From assembly GCA_944548615.1 (NCBI GenBank), contig OX155976.1, positions 7,211,822 through 7,275,821 of the forward strand: DNA of 64,000 nt, written 5' to 3'. The position numbers and the translations under genes were made by a program. Shown here one piece after another: positions 32,091 through 43,540 of this stretch. Within the stretch, counting starts at the first letter, position 1, and each line of letters begins with the position of its first letter. Under the pieces are notes generated by a model. It saw only the letters and a list, made by a program, of their open reading frames with translations. It ran no database searches and was not told where the DNA came from. The DNA is from Micropterix aruncella. Taxonomy: Eukaryota > Arthropoda > Insecta > Lepidoptera > Micropterigidae.

Positions 32091-32306
32091 CATGACGTCG
32101 CGACCTTGGGATCTCGCTTCTAACATGACAGTATGTATTAGTATACTAACGGTTACAGTCGGACACGTGAATCATGTTGAAACTTCAGTATACTATTGTT
32201 AACGTATTAACAGTAAGAAATTTATTAATATATACATATAGTAGAGTAATTTTGGTTTCAACAAAATTCATTGTAACTCAAAATTAATACGATTAAAACA
32301 TCGTTA

Positions 32307-33025
32307 TCTATACTAATATTATAAAGAGGTAAAGTTTGTGACGTTGTAGGAAGTAATCTCTGGATCTACTGAACCGATTTTGAACATTCTTTTACCAATA
32401 GGAAACCACGTTATTTGTGAGTGTTATAGGCTATATATTAATCCGAAAAATGAAAAGACTTTTTCGTGGTAGTCGGATTTGCAAAGTAAGTCGGAGAATA
32501 AGCGGTCGAACGAAAACGTTTCTAACGATTAAGTTTTAGAGAAAAGTTGTAGAGCTTGATAATGCCTACAAAAAATTCAGCGACAGCATATGCCCAACTT
32601 TTATATTTAAGTCACAAAAAGTAGTATTTTATATTAAAAAAATAATTTAAATCATTAGGTCATGTTTATTGGTCATATTATCAACAATTATGATTTTTAA
32701 TCAAAATAAGTAAAGTTATCGTCTCAAGTGTTTAAAAAAAAGACTTTTCCTTTTTACAGCATATAATTTCCCTTTTACTGCATAAATAGTTAAAGACATA
32801 ATACGCTCACAAATAAGACACTCACAAGAAAACACTCACAAATAAATGTATTATAGTCAAATTGGCATGCAAATACATACATACATATGCAGTAAAAATA
32901 TAAACCTTCTTTGAGCAGTCAGGAAATAAATCATAGCACTCAGTAAGTACTAACCGAACCACACTCATAATTTCATCACAGGTAAAATGTTTTACTGCCC
33001 AACGAAGTGGGCACGGGTCAGCTAG
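32307..33025 (+). mobile_element. Helitron family D, copy b (complete, non-autonomous)
   Basis: Starts TCTATACTAATATTATAAAG directly after A and ends with hairpin GCCCAACGAAGTGGGC, 8 bases, then CTAG followed by T. 719 bp with no coding. ATAGGCTATATATTAATCCG near the 5' end is characteristic of lepidopteran Helitrons. Confidence 0.85.
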
Positions 33026-33157
33026 TTCGGTATAAAATAGTAATAAAAGAATTATAATGTAAGAAGCAATCCAATATTTTTCTCAGCGGTTGTCAGGCTG
33101 TAGCTTTCCTAATGTCTAGAAACGCTAAAGATACTTCTCTTTGATACAACTACTAGA

Positions 33158-33718
33158 ATGGACTATTTACCTCAGAACACTGCTTTAAAAATCTTCACTT
33201 CCCAGCAACTTCACTTCAACAGCAACAGAATGGTATACATGGCCTTGTGTCAGAGTATTTTGTCCTACGGAGTCGCGACATGGGGCGCTACTATTAATGA
33301 TAATCTGGATAGATTGACAAAAGCGCAGAAATTATTATTGAGAGTAATTCACAGGAAAAACCGGCGTCATCCATCTGCCTTGTTATTTTCCCAATCCCAT
33401 GTGCTATCAGCTAAACAGTTATTCATTAAGCAAGCGCTTCTTGCATTCTACAAATCTAGAGATGACCACGCCCGAACTCAAAACAATCTGAACACAAGAA
33501 TGTCCGCGAGTATCAATTATATAATTCCATCAGTCAGGACAACATTTGCCCAGAGACATATATTCTACATAGCCCCAAAATTATATAATTCCCTTAGTGA
33601 AGACATGAAAAATTATCCTAACATAAAAATATTTAAAGCAAACCTTAATAGATGGCTACTTAACAAGGGATATGTAAAATCTGATCAACTTCTTTGCAAC
33701 GCACGACAATTTATTTAG
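33158..33718 (+). pseudogene. LINE-3 RT C-terminal domain
   Basis: 186 codons. YMALCQSILSYGVATWGATI, KAQKLLLRVIHRKNRRHPS, YIIPSVRTTFAQRHIFYIAP and KLYNSLSEDMKN followed by FKANLNRWLLNKGY match LINE ORF2 C-termini (thumb and following domain). No RT catalytic motifs remain. Its end recurs inverted at 35714-35860 with the same final residues. Confidence 0.8.
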
Positions 33719-33774
33719 TATCACTTATTATCACTCTTAATTAAATTTTATTAAATTACAACTATAAATGTATA

Positions 33775-33781
33775 TATTTAT
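33775..33781. repeat. Target-site duplication of R2-like insertion, copy 1
   Basis: TATTTAT, repeated at 34684-34690. Confidence 0.65.
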
Positions 33782-34683
33782 GGCGAGAAATTTTATTTGA
33801 ATGCTTTTCAGCATACACTTCCAGACCCCAGTAACCTCGCTCGTTGGAGCTTTGCCGAGGATAGTTCTTGTCCCCTCTGTAGCAATACCCCTTGCACAGC
33901 TAGGCACATTCTAGCTGGCTGCAAGGTGGCCTTAGATCAAGGACGGTACACTTACCGCCATGACAAAGTTCTCGCTGTTATTCGCGAGGTAATTAGTCTC
34001 TCAGTGGCTCGTGCCAACAAGGGTTTGACAGTATCCTCCAAACCCCCAATACAGTTTGTGCGGGATGGCTCTAAAGGCAAAAAACATTTAACTACAAAAC
34101 CTTTCTCAATAATCGAGAAAGCTACAGATTGGATTCTGGAGGTTGATTCGGTCTCTAAGCAGTATAAATTCCCTGAAAGTCTCGGATGCACAGCCCTCCG
34201 TCCAGATATAACTCTTTACTCTCTATCTCGGAAGGTGGCTCTTATCGTAGAATTAACTGTTCCATGGGAATCAAATATCCCAAAAGACCACGAGTACAAA
34301 TTAAATAAATACCATGATCTTGCAAATGCCGTAACCCGGAACGGCTTCACTGTTCACCTTCACGCGGTGGAAGTTGGCGCTCGTGGCCTGCCAGCTAAAT
34401 CTCTATTTCACCTCTTTAAAGATCTTGGCCTTTCCAGAAAAATAATCAACTCTTTCTTAGAAAAATTATCTAAAACTGCGATTTGCGCATCTCAAATTCT
34501 ATGGCTTCGAAGGGGGAGTGAATGGGTGGCAAGGTGAACGCTCACATGTGGCAAGACAGCTGTCCTAAACCTACCACAGCCGGTTCGTAAGTCCGGAATC
34601 CACTGCTCACCCCCCAGAAGTGTAAAAATTAGTATTATGATGGGCCCGACTCCGGTCGGTGAATTCCATGGCAGCTCCGTTTG
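33782..34683 (+). mobile_element. 5'-truncated R2-like retrotransposon insertion
   Basis: About 902 bp that are absent from the inverted LINE-3 UTR copy and are bordered by TATTTAT. Contains the C-terminal zinc knuckle and restriction-like endonuclease of an R2/Dong-type element plus a short GC-rich 3' UTR. There is no poly(A) tail. Confidence 0.75.
33797..34537 (+). CDS. R2-like zinc knuckle and restriction-like endonuclease domain
   Basis: 246 codons, open throughout. Residues 25-42 form a CCHC knuckle (CPLC ... HILAGC). GRYTYRHDKVLAVI follows, then RPDITLY at 135-141 and VELTVPWE at 151-158: the PD...E-x-T core of the PD-(D/E)XK nuclease found at the C-terminus of R2/R4/Dong-like retroelements, with KY(H)DL at 171-175 and VEVGARGLPA at 191-200. 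This domain nicks the target; its partner RT has been lost by 5' truncation. The ATG is internal to the original ORF. Many animal genomes hold close relatives with the same CPLC...RPDI...ELTVPWE order. Confidence 0.85.
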   Translation: MNAFQHTLPDPSNLARWSFAEDSSCPLCSNTPCTARHILAGCKVALDQGRYTYRHDKVLAVIREVISLSVARANKGLTVSSKPPIQFVRDGSKGKKHLTTKPFSIIEKATDWILEVDSVSKQYKFPESLGCTALRPDITLYSLSRKVALIVELTVPWESNIPKDHEYKLNKYHDLANAVTRNGFTVHLHAVEVGARGLPAKSLFHLFKDLGLSRKIINSFLEKLSKTAICASQILWLRRGSEWVAR

Positions 34684-34690
34684 TATTTAT
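34684..34690. repeat. Target-site duplication of R2-like insertion, copy 2
   Basis: TATTTAT; see 33775-33781. Confidence 0.65.
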
Positions 34691-34990
34691 TACATAGCTA
34701 TATTTTTTATAAAATTGGTATATTTATGTGTATATACAGGTGGTGGGTCCAAATAATTTATTTAAAAAAAACACTTCATTTCTTAAAATTGCATAAAAAT
34801 ATGCACATCTAGAGACGGGCCAAATTATCGCCTAGTTAGATGTGCTATTGGCAGTAAAGGTCATGTAAGATGTGTTAAACCTCCCTATATTAATTATTAA
34901 ATAATTTATATAATTATTATAAGATTACATGACCTATGAATGAACTGTATACCTAATCCTATGTACCTAAATAAATAAATAAATAAATAA

Positions 34991-35360
34991 CTTTTAATTA
35001 ATTCGTGCCCGACACAGCGTCGCGCCTGATAGAATGAAATGTCATCAAAAACGATCCCCAAATCGTAGTTTTTCATCTCAATTCGACCAGGAATCGTCAA
35101 AATTGAAACCGCTGTAATACTGAGTTATTGATATTGTCAGCGTCAATATTGAGACAACAATATTGATACAACTTTATATCAGAATCGCTCGGAAAATCAC
35201 TCAAAACGTTAATCAAACCGCAAACAAAACAAGATCAATCCATCGAGGATATTAAAGACGACAAAATCGGCAAACTTTCGAAAATCACTGACAGAGATGT
35301 TTTAAAATTATTACAATAACTGCGAAAGAACGCGACAGCATGGTTGGATTTATTTTATTT
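34991..35360. other. Spacer between tail-to-tail LINE-3 copies
   Basis: No gene recognised. Contains GATATTGTCAGCGTCAATAT and ACAACAATATTGAT, short inverted elements. Confidence 0.4.
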
Positions 35361-35868
35361 TTATTTTATTTAGGTACATAGGATTAGGTATACAGTTCAT
35401 TCATAGGTCATGTAATCTTATAATAATTATATAAATTATTTAATAATTAATATAGGGAGGTTTAACACATCTTACATGACCTTTACTGCCAATAGCACAT
35501 CTAACTAGGCGATAATTTGGCCCGTCTCTAGATGTGCATATTTTTATGCAATTTTAAGAAATGAAGTGTTTTTTTAAAATAAATTATTTGGACCCACCAC
35601 CTGTATATACACATAAATATACCAATTTTATAAAAAATATAGCTATGTAATAAATATATACATTTATAGTTGTAATTTAATAAAATTTAATTAAGAAAAA
35701 TATATAAGTGATACTAAATAAATTGTCGTGCGTTGCAAAGAAGTTGATCAGATTTTACATATCCCTTGTTAAGTAGCCATCTATTAAGGTTTGCTTTAAA
35801 TATTTTTATGTTAGGAAAATTTTTCATGTCTTCACTAAGGGAATTATATAATTTTGGGGCTATGTAGA
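35361..35868 (-). mobile_element. LINE-3 second copy, 3' UTR and last codons
   Basis: Inverted relative to 33590-34990 and nearly identical, with TAAA-type tail at 35361-35385 and coding end (YIAPKLYNSLSEDMKN ... NARQFI) at 35714-35860. Lacks the R2-like insertion. Confidence 0.85.
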
Positions 35869-35965
35869 ATATATGTATACGTATATAGAATATATGTATA
35901 TAGAATATATGTATATAGAATATATATATATATATAATATATGTATATAGAATATATGTCCACAC
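35869..35965. repeat. Imperfect AGAATATATGTATAT tandem repeat
   Basis: Five to six copies of a ~16-bp unit at the broken end of the LINE-3 copy. Confidence 0.75.
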
Positions 35966-36179
35966 GTATACGTCTGAAGCCAGCTAGGAAATTAACTGCG
36001 TTACAATTAACGAATATAATCCATTGCACTATAAACTAGTAGATATATACTATATAACAACACCACAACGTGATTTCGGTTCAACGAGGCATTTGTGTGC
36101 CCAATTTCAAGTCTCTAACTCCAATATTTCTGATTCTCTGGTGGACTGATTTCAACTACAATCTTTTCAACTCTTGCCA

Positions 36180-36380
36180 TGAATGAATGATGCCTGCATG
36201 CTAAATTTCAACTCAATCAGATGAAGCGTTTAGGCGCCATCGTGGAGAAATACACACACAAAGATACACATATACACAGACATACACACATACTCAGAGA
36301 CAGACTTCAATCTGGAAATAGGCCTAACCATCTCAGTGGGTGTCAAAATGGATATGTTCGTCTTCATCCCGATTTTTTAA
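36180..36380 (+). repeat. Dispersed repeat, same family as 10515 and 8560
   Basis: Joins both halves: GATGCCTGCATGC ... CATCGTGGAGAAATACAC, CACA run, then CTGGAAATAGGCCTAACC and TTCGTCTTCATC. Likely a non-LTR 3' end. Confidence 0.6.
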
Positions 36381-36449
36381 ACGCATTCACACTAATTTCT
36401 CTTGGCCCAAGAAAATAAAATCATCAGAAGCTTGTATTCAATATTCGGT

Positions 36450-37308
36450 AAACATTATTATTAATTGCGCAGGAAAAACAAATAGAATAATTTTATTATG
36501 CTATAAAAACTTAACTTAATGAATATTACACTGGTTTTATAAAAAAGACAATTTATGCACAAATGGCGGACTTATCGCTATAGCAATATCTTACAGTCAA
36601 CAATTTGATAAAATAATTCCTAATTTTCACCGTACAAAACACAAAGAATTAGTAAGTTAAATTTAAAATTAACTTATACAAATATATGTCAATAACTTAT
36701 GCTAAGGTTACCCAGGGAGGGATAAAGGAGAGGACAAGGTGATGTATTTGGTTAGTGGCTGTGTAAAAATAAATGTTTCTTCAACAACTTTTTGAAAGTA
36801 TGCAATGAAGGTGCATGCCTGATAGAGTGGATGGAGCTGATTCCATAAACGAGTAGAATGGACCGTAAAAGAGTGCGTGCAAACAGAATAATGATGTATC
36901 GGAATAGCGAGTGTCACGGCTTGATCGAGGTGGAAGACCATGGCCTCCCAAAGGGTGGAAATCCTCCTTGAGATAGGTGGGTGAAGTGGGGTTATTTAGT
37001 ATGTTGTATAGTAGCGACAACGTATACAAAATTCTTCGATTGCGAATAGGAAGCCAATGAAGTTGCTCACGAAAGCAGCTAACGTGGTCAAACTTTCGCA
37101 AGTTAAAAACATACCTGAAGGAGATATTTTGTAGACGCTCCAGCTTACTCAAAATAACCTCAATGGCATTTATATAACAAACATCACCGTGGTCAAGTAT
37201 TGGCGTTAAAAGTGTGGACACAATCATTTCTTTATGTGACATGGGGAGAAATCTTTGAAGCCGCCGGAGACTATGAAAGCGATGGAAAATTCGACGACGC
37301 TTCAGGTA
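36450..37308 (-). pseudogene. LINE-2-like RT C-terminal relic with 3' UTR
   Basis: LTPILDHGDVCYINAIEVIL, SKLERLQN, LRKFDHVSCFREQLHWLPIR and NRRILYTLSLLY correspond to LINE-2 LLPLLDYADVAYLD ... LPIRQRRNVHILALLY. A frameshift near 36930 moves the end (VHSTRLWNQLHP) to another frame. The UTR at 36560-36605 contains GGCGGACTTATCGC and CAATATCTTACAG, like LINE-2. Truncated by the family A copy at 37309. Confidence 0.8.
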
Positions 37309-37985
37309 GCGAACGGTTTCGTGCAGCTTGGGCCACAAGATCCATTCTGTTCTTGGATTGGCTTAACTCACGATTCAGCTCCTATTCAAAAGCCTCCTCG
37401 CGCGGAAGGCTACCCCGGGTAAGACTCTCGCGTCTCAGGCCTCATGGACCGGTTTCCCCTGGTGGGATTGCGTCCCGGCGCTACTGAACGCTTTGCTCAC
37501 CGTTCGGTGACGCCAATCGGTTGTGCACTCTTACTAATTGCTGAAGGAGTCTGGAGACTATGGAAATATACTGTCTTCTAAGCAGCGGAGGTGGATGTTG
37601 ACCAGCTGTCATGCCACTCTTGAAATGATATTGAGCCACCCGATCCCGTGTGGCACTACGAATTACCGCTGATACAGCAGGTAGAGGTGGCGTAAGCGAC
37701 CTAACCTTCTAACCTGTAACCAGTCGGGAGGACGGAGGTATCCTGAAGGTTAACTCTAGACGGAGATATCCTATTAAAACTGGTAGTTAAGGGGCGATGT
37801 TGCCCACTGGGTACCTTTCCCGGTGCCTCGCCGCAAGGCGTTAGCCTCTAACGGGCTTGTTAACGGAGCTAGACGGTAGATTGTCTTGTATCTAAGTCTT
37901 CTGCGTTCATCACACGGCTGAAAGAACGATCACATATCGTTATACCAGCCTGGGGTGACAGGTTTGCCCGCTGAATTTGACACCG
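37309..37985 (-). repeat. Family A repeat, subfamily A2
   Basis: Inverted copy of 26044-26745, near full length, directly abutting a LINE relic. Confidence 0.85.
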
Positions 37986-38312
37986 CCCTACTGGTATTAC
38001 GTTCGGTTATATGAAAAAAGGTGTAAACATTCACACTTGTATATTCAGAAAATAAATTATGATTTTGACTCAAACCCAATACGATCGAAAGCTTCGCCGC
38101 TTTTGAAGGTTATAGAATATAATTAATAATGACGGACTTTAAATATTAATTTTGTCGCTAGATATCTTGAGGACACCCGTAATTTGCAGACGTTTGTAGT
38201 TTTATTACATAGTCCTTGTCTAGTATGTGTTTTAGTTGTTAATTTTATGATTGTTTTTTTTTGTCTATTTTTTGTATTGACAGCTGCAAATAAATATTTT
38301 ATTTTTATTACT
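37986..38312 (+). repeat. Probable LINE 3' UTR with AATAAATATTTTATTT end
   Basis: AT-rich, no coding; the end looks like a polyadenylation signal and A/T tail. Confidence 0.35.
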
Positions 38313-38819
38313 ATATCACAAGACAGACTCAGTGTGTGACAGCTCTAAAACAATTGGGCCAATTCCTTAAGTTTTTTTGATTTATCAGTTCCCATAAACT
38401 TTCAGAATGACCTAAGTAAGAGACCATGATTCGACCTCGAATTACGGGAAGCTGCCGCTAGGTCATTCGTTATACCCGCCCTTCGTAACCCCTACCTTCC
38501 TTTACAATAGGGTACTACTTGATTCCGGTCACGTATTGCTAGCGTTATGCTTTCGGCAATATCACCGTAGCAAAGCCGTACCGTAACTACCCCATCATAA
38601 CGCCAGCGAAAAATCAATCTTCATAAATGGTGCCAGAATCGTTTGTTTTGTTTCTGGCGCGAAAAAAACGGGTGTGACTGTGTCGAGGAGCACAGTCGAG
38701 AGATAGACGTAAATAAACTGCAAATCTAAACTCTCGACGTATATAAACTCAAATGTTCCAAGAATCAATTAATTCGTGTTACTCCTAGCGGGGAATTCAG
38801 TATTCAGTATGCAATTTAT
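38313..38819. other. Unclassified sequence, moderate GC
   Basis: Contains AATGGTGCCAGAATCG, TTTCTGGCGCG and TGTCGAGGAGCACAGTCGAG. A fragment of an LTR element or leader is possible but not shown. Confidence 0.3.
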
Positions 38820-39940
38820 TAGAAATAGAAATAGAAATATTTTTATTGTCCGAAATTGTGGTGGTACATTTATGGTGATAATGCGTAAAACTATGTCTCT
38901 CACAATTACCTGTTATTAAAATAGATTGACAAATTTACTTATCTGCTAAATTTACTTATCTGCTAATTATAATATCTTGTAATTATTTCACTGGTTTAAC
39001 ATGAAAAAAACTAAACAGACCGGATAAGTAGAACTAACAGTAGAAGACAATTAATAAAAATAATTCACCAATAATATAAAAAACAAAGAAAAAATCAAAA
39101 TCAAGGAATTGTCAAGGATCAAAATCAAAATAAAAAATCCGACTATAAATACGAAATGTATATAATTTAAAATGTAACAATAGAAAACAATTAATAAAAA
39201 TAATTCACCAATAATATAAAAAATAATGAAAAAAAAATCTAAATCAAGGAATAATCAAAAATCCGCCTCTAAATACGAAATGTATATAATTGAAAATTTG
39301 TAATCTTCCTAATTAAATTATTGTAAAAAGAAAATGAAAATGCATGCCTACAATATAATATTATGAGAAATATTCATTTAATGTGTAAAAGCTTTTATCG
39401 ATAAGCCATTTTTTCAACGCTGCGGTAAACCCTTTTCCTTTTATTTCTTTGATATTTGCAGGTAGGTGGTTATAGATTTTTATTGCATTGTATAACATTC
39501 CTTTTTAAATAGAGTTAAATTTGGCTTGGGTGCTTGTAGCTCATGTTTATTTCGTGTGTTATAGCCGTGTTCAACATTGTTTGTTTTGAAATACTGATCG
39601 TGGTCCCTTATAAATTTACAGGTTTTCAAGATGTATATCGATATAAACGTTAGCACAAAATCCTTTTTAAATAGTGGTTTGCAGCTGTCAGTCTTTGGAA
39701 TTCCACACAGTCTTTGGAATTCGTAAGCATCGTTTTTGTACTATGAATATTTCCTCTGCGTTTACCGAATTGCCCCAAAGCGTAATTCCATATTTTATGC
39801 AGGCGTAAATATATGCATAATATGCCATAAAGGCTGTTTTTTTATCTGTAGTTCGTTTTAAAATCCTTAGAGCGTAGCAAAATTTCGACATTTTTATATA
39901 ATAAAATACAGAATATACAATAGAAGCATGAATTATCAAT
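38820..39940 (-). pseudogene. LINE relic: 3' UTR and RT C-terminus
   Basis: Minus strand: LRILKRTTDKKTAFMAYYAY, YGITLWGNSVNAEEIFIVQK and, after a break, YNAIKIYNHLPANIKEIKG ... WLIDKSFYTLNEYF. The 3' end (38820-38845) has TTTCTATTTCTATTTCTA, a tail microsatellite. The UTR holds a 138-bp-period tandem duplication. Stops and frameshifts are present. Confidence 0.75.
39043..39295. repeat. Tandem duplication, about 138-bp period
   Basis: AACAATTAATAAAAATAATT followed by CACCAATAATATAAAAAA occurs at about 39045 and 39185; both copies end ACGAAATGTATATAATT. Confidence 0.85.
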
Positions 39941-40374
39941 TAAAGCTAATTATCGCATATAAGAATCCGTCAGTTGCTAGTAATATATTAATATTAGTAG
40001 ATTATTAGACTATTAAAGCATAAATATTTAATTGAAAATAGCGTTGACTAAAGTCGGCTTTACACGGCAGACAAATAAAATAAAATAAAAAGAGCTGAAT
40101 CCATGTACATGAGTATACATATAAAATAGATAATTATTATAAGAATATTAATAGTCATCTTAGGCACTTTATACAAAAAATAATCACACAATAGAAAGTA
40201 TCAAAACAAAAATGGAGAAAAAAATAAACAACGTATGTATATGGTTAGGTATGTTACGTTACACATTGTAATCTACATATTAAATATTAAATTCATAATA
40301 TTATTATAGACGATGAACAAAAACATTCATGTATTAAAAAACATACATGCAATCCAGCTTCCCGTGTCTTGCTC
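39941..40374. other. AT-rich stretch, no gene seen
   Basis: No coding or repeat match identified. Confidence 0.5.
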
Positions 40375-40720
40375 CCAAATTATACAACACCCGGGCAAAA
40401 GATGCCGTGGTCCACGATAGATTCTGTAGACACCGTTTCACCGCTACGTAAGGGAGAGGACCGCGCAAGCGTCCTCGAATTTGTAACCAGTCGGGAGACC
40501 GGAGTAATCTGGTTGCAACTGGTAGTAAGGGCGCGAGTGTCGGCCCGCTGGATAACATACCTGGTTAAGGAGTTGGCCTCTTACGGGCATGTGGCGGTGT
40601 ACTGTTTTGTCCTAAGCCTACTGCGCTCACCTCACGGAAGACAGAACGGTCAAACCTCGTTAAAACTTCCTGAGGTGACGGGTTCGCCCGTCGATACCTT
40701 CAAAATTGTACCACTACAGA
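40375..40720 (-). repeat. Family A repeat, 5' half
   Basis: Minus-strand copy from CGACGGGCGAACCCGTCACC to AAGATGCCGTGG-equivalent; A1 type. Ends beside a SINE. Confidence 0.8.
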
Positions 40721-40728
40721 TATTGAAT

Positions 40729-41010
40729 GTTTGTTTGTTTGTTTCTACCCCTTATTGGGAAATTTCACAATGGGCGGGTTTATTGTCATATGACAATTTC
40801 TTACAACCAACACTACTATGACGTGTTTATGTGTGTGTATGCATGTAACATGTGTGTAAGTGTGTGTCTTGTTATTGCATTCGATCGACAGAATTGAAAA
40901 TTCAATTCCGTTAATTAGATCCAAAAGAAAAATGGTGACCCAGAAGGGAATCGAACCCGGAACCATACAACGTATGATCAGGCGACCTAACTACTATGCC
41001 ACCGGGCCTT
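40729..41010 (-). mobile_element. tRNA-derived SINE, copy 1
   Basis: Read on the minus strand: tRNA-like head (41008 to about 40932) with A box TGGCATAGTAG and perfect B box GGTTCGATTCC, then a body, then a 3' part homologous to the LINE-2 tail (40773-40812), ending in CAAA repeats (40729-40744). The head ends GGGTCACCA. Transcribed by RNA polymerase III in this class of element. Confidence 0.85.
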
Positions 41011-41059
41011 GTAATGTATCGTTAGATAATTAAATATTAAAATGAAAACATAGGTATAC

Positions 41060-41804
41060 GTAGGCATAAATAGAAATAGAAATATTTATTTAGTGATATA
41101 GTACTTAGTAGTAATATAGTGATTATAGTAACTAGTAACTATAACATATACATAACACACTATCCCTTTTCCTTTACCTGAAAGAGATTTGGATAATGCT
41201 GATTTCTTATTCCAGAGCATCCTAATGTAAAATAACGGATAATTCATGATAATCAACTTTGCCAAAGAACGTAATTTTTATTTTTATTTTTATCGACGAC
41301 GGCTGTATTGCTAGATTTGACAATTAACTTAAATTTAGATATTTTTAATATACCCTCATCTATTTTCTTGACCATCATATTATTGCCTTGATAATTATGA
41401 CTACAGACATTGAGCTCTTTTTTTGTTCAGCAATTCTGATTATTAGATTATTTTCTATTTATCAATGGTTTTCAAACCAATTATAATTTACTAAAATTAA
41501 TTTATATTGCCACAACTATATAATGATAGTTAATATTCTTTAATTAATTACATTATTTAAAATTTTAGAGACAAAGACGCATCCAAGTGTAGGAAAGCCT
41601 ACCTACTGGAGCAGAAATAAATTGAAATTGAAATTGAAATTGAAATTGAAATTGAAACTGCTTTTTTCATATCTCCTTGCGCTGTAACAAAATATTTAGT
41701 TTAATTCTGAAGACTTTTAATTATCCTTAGATTTGTATAATATGTGTTAGCATTAAATATAAAACGCTGTAAGTTTTCAGAAAATGAAAAAATATATATT
41801 TTTT
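41060..41804. other. AT-rich LINE UTR remnants
   Basis: AGAAATAGAAATATTTATTT (41070) resembles the LINE tail at 38821. At 41570-41660, CATCCAAGTGTAGGAA and TAAATTGAAATTGAAATTG is a plus-strand LINE 3' end with a hexamer tail. No coding. Confidence 0.5.
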
Positions 41805-42540
41805 TATTTATTTATTTATTTTTTATTTCAAACCAGTTGATAGGAGTTTCAACACTTGGTTATGTCAAAAGTAATAAAAATAAGAAGTATAATATTTAAA
41901 TAATAACCTATTAAGGTATAAGATATGAACGTCGGTATTGCAAGGTATGAGCGTTGAACATCCAAGCGCAGATTTTCTAGGTTATATATGTAGAGGAAAC
42001 AACATTTTCCAATATTTTCAATCAAAATTCTTAAGTAATTTCGTAAAATTTTCATGTAGACAATAGTATTAAATTATCAAACAAATATTGGATAATTTCA
42101 CAAATTATCATACGGGAAGATATTTTAAAGAAAAAACACAAATACAAACAAATCAGTAATAATAATTATAATCAATAGCCAATAGTTAGAAGAAGAAAAA
42201 AAAAACGCAATTGTAAAATAGTCAATAATAGAAAGAATAAGGAATAATAATAGTCAAGTAGGTCAATAGAGCTGCGAAAAATTTATATTGTCGAAATCCT
42301 CAATGCTATAAATGGGCTTTTTAGTCGAAATACCCTGTAGCTTTTTCTTAAAGTGAACCTCCCCCAGGCCCCTGATGTGTAATGGAAGTTTGTTGTAGGA
42401 TAAGTAAGATTGGCTGAGAAAGCTATTCTGAACCTTACTCAGTCGCACCTTAAAATTACGCAAGTCCTCTTTATTTCGCGTATTATGCGAATGAATATTT
42501 GAGTATATATTGTTTTTTGTATATACAACTACAGCCATGA
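41805..42540 (-). pseudogene. LINE relic: RT C-terminus and 3' UTR
   Basis: Minus frame 42538-42263 reads HSHNTRNKEDLRNFKVRLSK, QSYLSYNKLPLHIRG and FKKKLQG: the terminal domain of a LINE ORF2 (LINE-4: NTRNKNKLADHKSRLSK ... RFYNKVPVK). The UTR runs to an AAAT tail near 41805-41820 and recurs at 44985-45150. Confidence 0.8.
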
Positions 42541-42589
42541 CAACTATCGTGATAATAAACTAATTTAGTAAGTATTTTTTTAAAAATTA

Positions 42590-42654
42590 AATTCTGTAAC
42601 ACATCCAAATGTAGGAGTACCACATTGTATTGTATTGTATTGTAACATAAATAT
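42590..42654 (+). repeat. LINE 3' end with TATTG tail
   Basis: ACATCCAAATGTAGGAGTAC then TATTG repeats; similar to the 41570-41660 end. Confidence 0.5.
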
Positions 42655-42900
42655 GTAAACATTTACATGGTTGCTCTGGGAGAGGTGAGTGAGTATACCG
42701 TGTGAGCGCGCTTAAGCGTCGAGGGATTCCCTCGAAAACTGCAACGGAGATTTAAATCCCTTTGTGGTCCGGGTGAAATAGGCGGCTCAAAGAGGTTTAC
42801 GCCGGGCAACGGATGGTCCGCTTTACTCGCAACAGGCTGCCCTCTCTCTCTCACATCTCACCTCTCTATCTCTCTCTCTCTCTCTCTCTTTCTCTCATCC
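42655..42900. other. GC-rich unclassified segment with CT microsatellite
   Basis: A TC/CT-rich run occupies about 42841-42896. The preceding frame (minus, 63 codons) is not recognised. Confidence 0.45.
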
Positions 42901-43540
42901 GTTTCGGGTATTCCGCTAATACCTTTACTCATATTTCCACAACAAAGAGATACAGAGCGCCAAACTCGCCACGCGAATGTTTTGTATGATAAACTTCGGA
43001 ATTAGTTTGAATATACGACTTATTCAGGATTGTGTCACCTAATAAAAGAAGGAGGGGGGGGGGGGGGGGGGAGCGCTCAGAGCTATCTCATAAGTAGGTT
43101 CAATACTCTATCAGCTCACGCGAGGCTCTGATATCTGAAGGCAACCTACTGCTCTCGATCCCTGGGAGCTAATGGGCTGTAAGTGTAGGTCTTATAGTCG
43201 TAACTGATGCGACGTTTGTATGACGACCAGAGTACTTACCGGAGTTGTCTCGATACCTCGAAGTGAACAGAGAGTAGATAACACACCGTATTAATATTTA
43301 AACAATTTAATTAATGTTACAAGTTAATTTAGAGGGTTGACTTACCAGTATAGACGATACGCAGAAGTAATCGAAGTGAATGAAGTGAATTACTCAATTG
43401 CATTGAGCTCCATTTATACTCGTAAACCGTGTGCAATAAATCAGGTACTAGGGTTAAAATACGTCAATAAAATACTGCTAAATATGCAAGACGCGTTGAA
43501 AGACGCGAAATGAATATTCTTTGAATTATTTATTTATTTA
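42901..43540. other. No gene recognised
   Basis: Holds a G run of about 20 at 43052-43071 and GAAGTGAATGAAGTGAAT (43374). Confidence 0.5.

Larger units (their letters stand above)
33050..34990 (+). mobile_element. LINE-3: 3' fragment with an R2-like insertion in its UTR
   Basis: RT C-terminus (33158-33718), then a 3' UTR that continues after the insertion at 34691 and ends in TAAA repeats at 34967-34990. The inverted copy at 35361-35868 shows the uninterrupted UTR and so fixes the insertion point. Confidence 0.8.

Noticed and set aside
38600..38680. LTR primer-binding site (GGTGCCAGAATCG, TTTCTGGCGCG)
   Set aside because: No LTR pair, polypurine tract or gag-pol coding nearby.
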